Part shown: one piece after another, positions 1-5,568 of the stretch | Position numbering within the stretch: position 1 is the stretch's first letter | How the letters are laid out: every line of letters begins with the position of its first letter | NCBI GenBank assembly: GCA_020428895.1 | Contig: JAGQLZ010000003.1 | Coordinates: 5,758 to 11,325, forward strand | From: Candidatus Kaiserbacteria bacterium | GTDB taxonomy: Bacteria; Patescibacteriota; Minisyncoccia; Phycocordibacterales; UBA918 | DNA length: 5,568 bases | Direction of reading: 5' to 3' | Notes under the pieces: generated by a model | What the model was told of the DNA's origin: nothing | The model's database searches: none | What the model saw: only the letters and a program-made list of their open reading frames with translations | Translations under genes and position numbers: made by a program

Positions 1-980
1 CCCGGCTCCTCATCTTCTTGTGGTTCTGGTAAGTCAAATGGATTAATGTGGTGGTTTGAGGAAAGAGAAATATTAAAGAAACGACCACCAGTAGCTTCAG
101 CTAGGTATTCATACTCTCGTTCTGGGTCGATTACGATTACTTCCGTACCAAACATCAGTGATCGAAGAATCTCCAGTTTAAGAGTATAGGATTTTCCAGC
201 ACCAGACACCGCAAAGGTTACCGAGTTGTAGTTAGTTAGAGCGTAACGATCAAATAGTACTAAAGAAGAGTTGTGTCGGTTGATACCATAAAGAATTCCA
301 GAATCAGAAGTAAGGTCGAAGGACACAAACGGGAAGAAACTAGAGAGAGGTGCCGAGTTAAATTTGCTATGTACCAAGATAGTATCAGTAGCCGTTGGGA
401 AGATACTTTTTACTCCATTTTCTTGTTCAAACAAGGCTGGTTTAGTGTAGATTAGACGAGAGTCCAAAATTCCTTTCAGATCGTTTTCTGCTTGGTTAAG
501 CTCGGCTTCATCATTACCATAAAGAGAAATATACAGACCAACTTTAAAGAGTTTTTCTTGGCCTTGTTGTAGTTTGTCACGCAGTTCTTCAATGTTACGG
601 TAGGCTGCTTCTAGTTGCGGATCACGTACCTCTCCTTTTTCAGCCCGCATATTAATCTGACTTTGTACTTCAGCTACTTTCTTTTGGAAAGTTTTTAAGT
701 TCTCACCGGTATCAGTTGGGTGAATGAAAATACTTACATCTAATTCTCTCTCAAGGTTTAGAACTGGATCTAACCAGCCGTCATTTAAAAAGCGAGGATA
801 TGTAGACACAAAAAATACTCTGGCCTGAACCCCACTAATGTTAATACTACGAGGTGTAATTGATACAGCTGACGGAGCAATCACGTCAGTTAACGTAAGA
901 AGGTTTTCTTTAAAAGATATTTCAGGTTCTACCCCGAATGGTTGTGGTTTTTTTGGTTTTAGAAAATCTGCAAATCCCAT
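1..980 (-). CDS. virB4: VirB4-family T4SS ATPase, N-terminal 326 residues (3' end outside window)
   Basis: This gene encodes a VirB4/TraC-type ATPase, the cytoplasmic motor that energises type IV secretion assembly and transfer. I translated it from the ATG at 980; the frame stays open to base 1, so the C-terminal part is cut off. Residues 20-220 form the VirB4 N-terminal domain, including a charged helical, probably coiled-coil stretch at about 95-145. A conserved lead-in (GILYGINRHNSSLVLFD, 228-244) precedes the Walker A motif AVSGAGKS at 257-264, with K263 and S264 binding nucleotide phosphate. The family motif VIVIDPEREY (281-290) and INPFDL (312-317) follow. The Walker B acidic residues and the rest of the RecA-like fold would lie off the left edge. 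The gene starts 8 nt after the TraC-like gene stops. No Shine-Dalgarno is visible before the ATG, so coupling to the upstream gene is plausible. Family assignment is secure; whether the system conjugates DNA or does something else is not decided by this gene. Confidence 0.93.
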   Translation of the reverse strand, partial: MGFADFLKPKKPQPFGVEPEISFKENLLTLTDVIAPSAVSITPRSINISGVQARVFFVSTYPRFLNDGWLDPVLNLERELDVSIFIHPTDTGENLKTFQKKVAEVQSQINMRAEKGEVRDPQLEAAYRNIEELRDKLQQGQEKLFKVGLYISLYGNDEAELNQAENDLKGILDSRLIYTKPALFEQENGVKSIFPTATDTILVHSKFNSAPLSSFFPFVSFDLTSDSGILYGINRHNSSLVLFDRYALTNYNSVTFAVSGAGKSYTLKLEILRSLMFGTEVIVIDPEREYEYLAEATGGRFFNISLSSNHHINPFDLPEPQEDEEP

Positions 981-988
981 AATAATTA

Positions 989-1666
989 TTAGTTAGGTTG
1001 TGGTTCATTAGTGGCACTGGAAGTCGGTGCGGAGCCGGTAATGTCGTTTGGGTTAAATATGTGGTAATAAAATTCAACCAACTCATCTTTTTGGAGAGGA
1101 ATAGTTCTCACACCAACTCGGTTTAATCCTTGTTCTACAATAGCAACTCTTTGTTCAAGTTGATGACGGTGTTCATTAAATTCCTCTTCAGTCATATTTT
1201 TGGTGACATTTTGAGTCTTTTTAGCATTGCTACCAGCTAGTATTTTTTCAATTCCGCCTTGAATATTAATTTTAGCAGGGGTATATGGAATAATTATAAA
1301 GAAGTTTTTACTCATTACATTAACCTCGTCAGTAAATGAGCGGATAAATTCGATATATTCTCTAAGCTGAATACGCATAAGATCATTATCTTGAACTTTT
1401 TCTAATCCAGTAAGTAGAGTCAGGTAAGGTACGATGTTCAGTTTTCTTGATTGTACATAGATTTGGATAGAAAAATCTAAAGTGTTTAACATGGCTTGAA
1501 ATTGTTGCAACACGGCCTGCTGTTCATCGGTAGATTTAAGTGCAAAGTTAATAGAAGAAGCTAGTAGAACCATACACATCTGACCATCTTTAAGTAAAAC
1601 TACATTACCTCTAATGTCACTCACACTAACAAAATTTTGGGTTGCTGGGGTATTTGTTTTTGCCAT
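989..1666 (-). CDS. TraC-like protein: stand-alone VirB4 N-terminal-type domain
   Basis: This is a 225-residue soluble protein without signal peptide or membrane helix. Residues 12-130 resemble the N-terminal domain of VirB4/TraC conjugation ATPases: a strand pair at 17-36 (DIRGNVVLLKDG then a hydrophobic strand), a helix at 46-63, IQIYVQSRKLNI (67-78), a long helix at 93-118, and the strand FFIIIPYTP (122-130). A charged helix (158-182) leads into a GV...L...ELVEFYYHIFNP ending (184-205), which in full-length VirB4 proteins precedes the ATPase domain. Here no Walker A follows; the protein ends in a disordered Ser/Thr/Pro/Asn tail (206-225). It sits between a PrgI gene and a VirB4 gene, which fits a T4SS partner that may bind VirB4 or the membrane platform (inference). 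The ATG at 1666 is backed by an AAGAGG ribosome site 7 nt upstream and lies 2 nt after the PrgI stop. The domain assignment is from pattern memory, not a search. Confidence 0.82.
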   Translation of the reverse strand: MAKTNTPATQNFVSVSDIRGNVVLLKDGQMCMVLLASSINFALKSTDEQQAVLQQFQAMLNTLDFSIQIYVQSRKLNIVPYLTLLTGLEKVQDNDLMRIQLREYIEFIRSFTDEVNVMSKNFFIIIPYTPAKINIQGGIEKILAGSNAKKTQNVTKNMTEEEFNEHRHQLEQRVAIVEQGLNRVGVRTIPLQKDELVEFYYHIFNPNDITGSAPTSSATNEPQPN

Positions 1667-1668
1667 AA

Positions 1669-2124
1669 TTAAACCTCTTGTTTTTTAAGGGCTTCTAATT
1701 CTAAACGCCTTGCCAGTGAAGCGATGTCTTTTTTATTCTCCCCTTTTGGTATTGGATTTTGGTGTAAAAAGGGTTGCGTTTTGGTGTCTGGAGTAAATTT
1801 ATGTTTATAAACATAGTCTTGCTGTTTACGCCATAAGTACAATCTTGAGCTCAAAAAATAGTTATAGACCGCTTCGATAAAATAAGAAAAGGGTCTTCCG
1901 TTGATTGGATAAAAGGCTAATGCTCCAGCAAAAAGTGCGAAAGCAATACCAAACAAGATTTCAAGAAATAAGGGTACGTATGGTATATCGGTCATGAATA
2001 AAGCCGCTCCCATACCAACTCCACCAGCTAGGTACAAAAATTGTCGCCAAGTTAGTGGTCCAAAAATCTTATCTTCAATTTCAATAAACTGAGGAACTTC
2101 AAACTGCATGACATCATTATACAT
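1669..2124 (-). CDS. PrgI-family T4SS membrane protein
   Basis: This is a small inner-membrane protein of the PrgI family, found beside VirB4 and VirB6-like genes in Gram-positive and CPR conjugation-type systems and regarded as a membrane-platform component. Numbering from the ATG at 2124, the family signature QFEVPQFIE...KIFGPLTWRQF occupies about 7-29. Two membrane helices follow (about 29-45 and 50-72), split by a short Asp/Pro turn. Then comes INGRPF (74-79), an aromatic amphipathic segment (80-99), and a basic soluble tail of about 50 residues ending in a charged helix. Start choice is uncertain: a GTG at 2133, the ATG at 2124 and an ATG at 2109 are in frame and none has a Shine-Dalgarno. 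I chose 2124 because ATG is preferred over GTG; the family core begins at the 2109 Met (MQFEVPQF), so that start is also reasonable. The stop is 2 nt before the TraC-like gene. Confidence 0.9.
   Translation of the reverse strand: MYNDVMQFEVPQFIEIEDKIFGPLTWRQFLYLAGGVGMGAALFMTDIPYVPLFLEILFGIAFALFAGALAFYPINGRPFSYFIEAVYNYFLSSRLYLWRKQQDYVYKHKFTPDTKTQPFLHQNPIPKGENKKDIASLARRLELEALKKQEV
1674..1679 (-). promoter_or_regulatory. Shine-Dalgarno of the TraC-like gene
   Basis: AAGAGG on the minus strand lies 7 nt before the ATG at 1666. It is embedded in the last sense codons (Gln-Glu-Val) of the PrgI gene, so translation of the two genes is probably coupled. It is the only clear Shine-Dalgarno before any start in the window and fixes the TraC-like start. 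Confidence 0.6.
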
Positions 2125-2169
2125 TGAAGACACTTAGTTACCGGTATCTATTTATCAACGTCTATAAAT

Positions 2170-3282
2170 TTACTTAATAAGGTCGTCTTGGGAGGTGGCA
2201 GAATATGATTCTTCCTCAGTATTTTGGTATCCGTAAATTGCTTTATCAGCCCGCATGGTTCGTACGGATGGCAACTGATTGTCGGTATTGACTGCTGGCT
2301 CTTTTGTAACAGTTGGAGCTACTGGTTCAGTTTTAAGTTGTTTAAAAACTGGGATAAGAATATTGGTGTCAATTAAATAAGTGGCAATATTTGCATTTTC
2401 AGCAGATAAACCGTATTTAGTAGTTAGTTTGTTTTCTAATTCTGAACGGGGTGCTAGTAGCAGTAAAATCAGAACTACTTCGTTTTCGATATTCTTAGCC
2501 TTTGCTGTAGCCTTACAGGCGGTAGCAATCTGAGATATGGTTTCAGTGATTGAACCGTAGTAAATCATCTGTTGAATTGGTTCTGGTAGCGAGTTGTATT
2601 GCATTATGGTGTGCTGTAAGGCAACAGCACTTTCATTTGCATCACCACTAGCACTGCCGTGGATACCGGCGATAATACTAGGGACATTGGTTTCGGTATC
2701 GGTGTAGGTATTTCTAATTACCGGTAAGGCATTGCCTTGGTACCAAGAATTATTTTCAATACTGTCGTGGATTGTCTTCCAAGTGGCACTAATGTTCATT
2801 TCTGTCCCCTGTTTGGCTTGATTAGTTATCTCACTAAACAACATTTCTTTAGTGGTAGCGTCAGTAGCTTCAAGATATTTAGACCAAAGATCTTGTTTAA
2901 TTACGGGAGCTGCAGTGACCTCGACTTCAGTAAAGTCAGACTCTAGATTCTCTTCTTCCTCTGCTTCATCATCATCTTGCCACTTTAAACTAGTATCTGA
3001 TTTTTTGGCCAATAACGGAGCCGTTTCAACAGCCAGTTGGTTGGCGGTATCTGCGTCAATACCAGCGTTTGTTAACTGCTCTGCTAGTTCAGATTCAGGA
3101 AAAAGGTCAAGAATACATTCACCAATAATTATGACTAGCTCCCCTTGACTAACTTCACTAAGTTCATGTTTTTGAATTAGACCACCAATAAACTCAGCTG
3201 TTTCCATTGATCCATACAAAACCTGAATGTGTTCAGGAGCTTGATTGTACATTTCTTGACGTTGTTGCGGTGTGCTAATCAT
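2170..3282 (-). CDS. Unrecognised acidic protein with duplicated helical domain, T4SS operon
   Basis: I cannot name this 370-residue protein. It has no signal peptide and no convincing membrane helix, so it is probably cytoplasmic. Layout: helical domain copy 1 (about 15-94); acidic low-complexity linker (102-116, DDDEAEEEE core); a mixed middle region (128-225) with several Trp/Tyr residues; helical domain copy 2 (about 231-316); and a disordered Pro/Thr/Val tail (317-350) followed by a short conserved-looking end (VRTMRADKAIYGY, 344-356). The copies share PE.IQ, YGS, SEL...L and G(I/L).A..AN in the same order and spacing. The pattern recalls short uncharacterised helical proteins common in CPR genomes (memory, unverified). 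The gene begins 3 nt after the VirB6-like stop and lies upstream of PrgI, so it is probably co-expressed as an accessory or adaptor of the secretion machine (inference). The ATG at 3282 has only a weak GGA upstream; an ATG at 3252 is a less likely alternative. Confidence 0.8.
   Translation of the reverse strand: MISTPQQRQEMYNQAPEHIQVLYGSMETAEFIGGLIQKHELSEVSQGELVIIIGECILDLFPESELAEQLTNAGIDADTANQLAVETAPLLAKKSDTSLKWQDDDEAEEEENLESDFTEVEVTAAPVIKQDLWSKYLEATDATTKEMLFSEITNQAKQGTEMNISATWKTIHDSIENNSWYQGNALPVIRNTYTDTETNVPSIIAGIHGSASGDANESAVALQHTIMQYNSLPEPIQQMIYYGSITETISQIATACKATAKAKNIENEVVLILLLLAPRSELENKLTTKYGLSAENANIATYLIDTNILIPVFKQLKTEPVAPTVTKEPAVNTDNQLPSVRTMRADKAIYGYQNTEEESYSATSQDDLIK
2335..2592 (-). 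other. Helical domain, copy 2 (residues 231-316 of the 2170-3282 protein)
   Basis: This is the second copy of the domain. Anchors are LPEPIQ (232-237), YGS (242-244), ET.SQI (247-252), SELENKL (280-286) and GLSAENAN (291-298), ending in NILIPVFKQL (307-316). The run VVLILLLLAP (269-278) is very hydrophobic, but it aligns with a helix of copy 1 (about 50-60, VIIIGECILDL) and is better read as a buried core helix than a membrane span. Confidence 0.65.
3001..3240 (-). other. Helical domain, copy 1 (residues 15-94 of the 2170-3282 protein)
   Basis: This is the first copy of an about 80-residue predicted all-helical domain. Anchor motifs are APEHIQ (15-20), YGS (23-25), ET..FI (27-32), SELAEQL (64-70) and GIDADTAN (74-81). 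It matches copy 2 with only one- or two-residue gaps. The repeat is visible in protein but not in DNA, so the duplication is old. Confidence 0.65.
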
Positions 3283-3285
3283 ATT

Positions 3286-5445
3286 TTATTTTCCAAAATC
3301 CCTACCCTTAGGAGAATTTTTTAGCCAGTCTTTTGCTTCAGGTGTGCCTAGAGTTTCTATGTTAGTTCTAATGGTTTTTTTATCAGCCGTAGTTAAATCA
3401 GATTCTTTGTCGTTCATGATGGCTTCCATAACTGAAGGGGTGATAAATTGAGCAGAATTTTGGTGAGTTAGCGCAGTAGACGGTAGTTTAGCAATATCTT
3501 TGACTTTACGGTCAGTATATTCACCATTTTTTTCTATTACCTTAAATACTCTGTTAATACCTTCAGGATCAGAACTCGCTTTTTCAATTCGATCTTGAAT
3601 TGTAGAATTTCGTTTGCTAATAAATGAAGATTTTTGACCATCAGTGTAGCTCTTACTCTTCATGACGCCATCTGTTTGCTTATGACTAAGCTCATGAGCG
3701 TGTTCATTGATAAACTCAGTACCTAACATTTCAAGTTGATTATCAGTTAGTTTTACTAGGGCAGCAGTGTGTACTTTATCTGTGAATTTACCAGTTGCAG
3801 CGTCTACTTCATAAACTAATCTTTTTATAGCGTCAGTTCGCGCAGCTTTAAGGTTATTCTTATCACTGTTATTAACTTTCTCGCTCTCCATTAATTTTTC
3901 AAACTCATTACTGTTCATGAACTCAGCCATTGCTTCCCGCTCTTTTTGGGTTCGTTCTTCAAAATCTTTGGCAGTCATTTTAGCTACGGCGGCCTGCATC
4001 TTAGCGGATACTTTTTCTTCATCAGGCGATAAGGCAACTCCGGTGCGTCTTTTTGCTTCAGCAGCCATTCCAGCATTGAGAACTTCTTGAGTACTTACTC
4101 TTGAGTTTATTCGATCTTTCCGATCACGATTTTGTTGTACAGTGGTGGCCAAGCCAAATTTAGCTCCACTAGCGGTAGCGGTTGCGTTACGAACTGTTTC
4201 ATCAACTGAGCTACTTCTGGCTAAAGCGGTAACTTTTCTACCTGCCCAAGACTTAGCCTCACGAGTTTGCAAATGATTAAATCTTCTGGTGGCTTCCATC
4301 CCAGCTTTATTTGAGACATTACGAGCCACGTAGCGAGCCGGCTGAGTGGTTTTTCTTCTAGCGTAACCCCCAAGGTTATTAATTACCCTCATAGAAGCAT
4401 TACCACCTTCAGCACCCAGCTTTTGGGCCACTATTACGGATGCAATCATAAAAGCACTAGCCACAATGAAGAAAACGAAGACAGTAAGAACGGTATCATT
4501 AGTTCCTGTTAAACCCTCAGCATAATTAGCATTTGGAAATTCTTTTTGACCTAATGACACAATGACGATTAGAGAAAGATAGACCATGAAAAGGTAGGCA
4601 GGAGCCACAAAACACTTTTTGATATAACCGTTTAGGTATTGGTCAGAGACGCTCTTCATGTTTGGGAAGACCATACCTAAAAACATAACTGGTGAAAAGA
4701 CGAGATAAATGTTGACAACCACAAAACGTACAAATAGCAAAAAAGCTCCAGCAAAAAATACAATAGTGGTGACCAGTAGTAATATTAGGGTTCCAAATAT
4801 AAAACCTAGTTCTTTTGTTAAAGTTAAATCAGGATCAATTGTTGCTTTAAATAATGTTGTAAGCTTTAAAGCATCATAGTAAGCAACTGTAATAGAGTTA
4901 TTACCATTAAATATACCTAATATTAGGTCATTGTAGATGACGGTTGCTAATAGATTAGAAAAATCAAGAATTAATTTAGCAAAGAAAAGACTGAAGTTAA
5001 CAAAAATAGCAGCGATAATCAGGGTAACCAAGTTACGTTTAGTGGCGCTGTTGGCAGACGTTATGACCATTTTAATACCAACGTATATTAGACCAAAGAT
5101 TAGAGCTATATTAAATATGTCTCTAATAATCCCCCACAGAGTGTCTACCGCACTACCAATTCCTGATGTGGCAAACATCTCGCTAAAACCAACGGTGTAA
5201 TCTATCACCACCAACTCCAAAACCCACGCAGCAGCTGCAGCCATGCGACCGAATACACCAATTACAAAACTGTACAGAATACTAGAAATTCCTGAAAAAG
5301 TTTTTGACTGTTCAGCGTAATGATTAAGGACTATATTTTCTTGTGCTAACACTATGGTAGGCAAAAATATCAAACACAAACTTACCAAACTGGCTACGTA
5401 ATAGCCAGTTGGTTTTTTTGTGATTGATTTTATTACCTCGAACAT
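3286..5445 (-). CDS. VirB6/TrbL-like polytopic T4SS protein with long soluble C-terminal tail
   Basis: This 719-residue protein resembles VirB6/TrbL inner-membrane channel components of type IV secretion. An N-terminal signal-like helix (17-34) ends in VLA before QEN, so cleavage after A34 is possible. Hydrophobic segments follow at about 55-80, 104-128, 138-160, 214-239, 241-260, 278-298 and 318-340; the third and fourth (GLIYVGIKMVITSA and following) are typical of the family. FSPVMFLGMVFPN (250-262) and the following amphipathic loop to K277 are also family-like. From about 345 the chain is hydrophilic: a strongly basic Arg/Lys segment (353-410), then Ala/Glu/Lys-rich, probably helical sequence to the end. 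This tail is about half of the protein and probably cytoplasmic. The ATG at 5445 is the only sensible start; the 15-nt AT-rich upstream gap has no Shine-Dalgarno. The gene is followed 3 nt later by the duplicated-domain gene. VirB6-type assignment rests on topology and neighbours, since this family diverges strongly in sequence. Confidence 0.82.
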   Translation of the reverse strand: MFEVIKSITKKPTGYYVASLVSLCLIFLPTIVLAQENIVLNHYAEQSKTFSGISSILYSFVIGVFGRMAAAAAWVLELVVIDYTVGFSEMFATSGIGSAVDTLWGIIRDIFNIALIFGLIYVGIKMVITSANSATKRNLVTLIIAAIFVNFSLFFAKLILDFSNLLATVIYNDLILGIFNGNNSITVAYYDALKLTTLFKATIDPDLTLTKELGFIFGTLILLLVTTIVFFAGAFLLFVRFVVVNIYLVFSPVMFLGMVFPNMKSVSDQYLNGYIKKCFVAPAYLFMVYLSLIVIVSLGQKEFPNANYAEGLTGTNDTVLTVFVFFIVASAFMIASVIVAQKLGAEGGNASMRVINNLGGYARRKTTQPARYVARNVSNKAGMEATRRFNHLQTREAKSWAGRKVTALARSSSVDETVRNATATASGAKFGLATTVQQNRDRKDRINSRVSTQEVLNAGMAAEAKRRTGVALSPDEEKVSAKMQAAVAKMTAKDFEERTQKEREAMAEFMNSNEFEKLMESEKVNNSDKNNLKAARTDAIKRLVYEVDAATGKFTDKVHTAALVKLTDNQLEMLGTEFINEHAHELSHKQTDGVMKSKSYTDGQKSSFISKRNSTIQDRIEKASSDPEGINRVFKVIEKNGEYTDRKVKDIAKLPSTALTHQNSAQFITPSVMEAIMNDKESDLTTADKKTIRTNIETLGTPEAKDWLKNSPKGRDFGK
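5385..5419 (+). terminator. Hairpin plus T7, possible plus-strand intrinsic terminator inside the VirB6-like gene
   Basis: The left arm CCAAACTGGCTA (5385-5396), a 5-base loop (5397-5401) and the right arm TAGCCAGTTGG (5402-5412) pair over 11 bp with one bulged A, and seven T follow at once (5413-5419). On the plus strand this is the classic shape of an intrinsic terminator, yet no plus-strand gene precedes it in the window. On the minus strand the same bases are codons 10-21 of the VirB6-like gene (two Lys codons, then the signal helix), so the structure would be a hairpin just after the start codon in that mRNA. It may be chance, an antisense terminator, or a translation or attenuation element. 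Confidence 0.35.
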
Positions 5446-5460
5446 GTTTAATTAATTTTT

Positions 5461-5568
5461 TTATATAACTCTTACTGTAGGTGGATTAGTCGGGTTGCCT
5501 TTTAGTAAGTTGTCGTCAATGAGAGCTTCTTTAAATATTTTTTGTAAAAGACCATCTAGAAATTCATT
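5461..5568 (-). CDS. C-terminal end of an unrecognised upstream gene (partial)
   Basis: The frame is open from the right edge to a TAA at 5461-5463, giving the last 35 residues of a protein. The visible part has an amphipathic helix-like start (FLDGLLQKIFKEALIDD) and a Gly/Asn/Pro/Thr-rich end finishing in VRVI. It is on the same strand as the rest and stops 15 nt before the VirB6-like ATG, so it is probably the preceding gene of the operon. The fragment is too short to identify; the only reasons to call it coding are the open frame and the operon-like spacing. Confidence 0.55.
   Translation of the reverse strand, partial: NEFLDGLLQKIFKEALIDDNLLKGNPTNPPTVRVI

Noticed and set aside
273..455. 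Plus-strand open frame of 60 codons
   Set aside because: It lies antisense to the VirB4 coding region, whose frame is continuous with recognisable motifs. The predicted peptide has no domain-like features and no upstream ribosome site.
2139..2146. TACCGGTA palindrome before PrgI, with a similar TTACCGGTAA at about 2718-2727, as an operator pair
   Set aside because: The second site is inside a coding region, the shared core is short, and there is no promoter beside either. Chance is sufficient.
2115..2158. TTGATA and TATAAT on the minus strand as a promoter for PrgI
   Set aside because: The two hexamers are about 31 bp apart, far from the usual 16-18, and the TATAAT lies within the coding frame.
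2455..2478. Leucine-rich run in the duplicated-domain protein as a membrane helix
   Set aside because: The run is only about 10 residues, is flanked by charges, and aligns with a helix in copy 1 that contains acidic residues. A buried helix is more likely.
2737..3148. Two overlapping plus-strand open frames (2737-2946, 2852-3148)
   Set aside because: Both are antisense to the duplicated-domain gene. The Ser-rich stretch of the second is just the complement of the Asp/Glu linker codons.
4937..5200. Plus-strand open frame of 87 codons
   Set aside because: It is antisense to the membrane region of the VirB6-like gene, and its Ile/Leu/Arg-rich content is what the complement of membrane-helix codons gives.
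1..5568. Recoded TGA (glycine) as in some CPR lineages
   Set aside because: No in-frame TGA occurs in any of the genes and all visible stops are TAA, so nothing supports recoding.

Overview
The window is a single co-directional block of genes, all on the minus strand. It encodes the inner-membrane and ATPase module of a type IV secretion or conjugation-like system (T4SS). In transcription order (high to low coordinate) it holds: the last 35 codons of an unrecognised gene (5461-5568); a polytopic VirB6/TrbL-like protein with a long soluble tail (3286-5445); an unrecognised soluble protein with an internally duplicated helical domain (2170-3282); a PrgI-family two-helix membrane protein (1669 to about 2124); a stand-alone protein resembling the N-terminal domain of VirB4/TraC (989-1666); and the first 326 codons of a VirB4-type ATPase that runs off the left edge (1-980).

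Gaps between genes are 15, 3, about 36-60, 2 and 8 nt, so the block reads as one operon. I see no convincing promoter, tRNA, rRNA, CRISPR array, insertion sequence or relaxase. All five stop codons visible in the window are TAA, and no in-frame TGA occurs, so the standard bacterial code fits.

The organism is probably a member of the Candidate Phyla Radiation (Patescibacteria). This is inference. It rests on the AT-rich sequence, on the order polytopic protein / PrgI / TraC-like domain / VirB4, and on the duplicated-domain protein, whose pattern I recall from uncharacterised CPR proteins. A Gram-positive conjugative element cannot be excluded, since PrgI, TraC-like and VirB4 proteins also occur there.

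How the parts would work together, by family knowledge: VirB4 powers assembly or substrate transfer at the cytoplasmic face. The VirB6-like protein and PrgI form the membrane platform. The TraC-like protein probably docks against VirB4 or the platform. The duplicated-domain protein has no assigned role, and its position between two membrane components makes it the main candidate for something new here. A secondary curiosity is a strong hairpin plus T-tract, oriented as a plus-strand terminator, inside the first codons of the VirB6-like gene.
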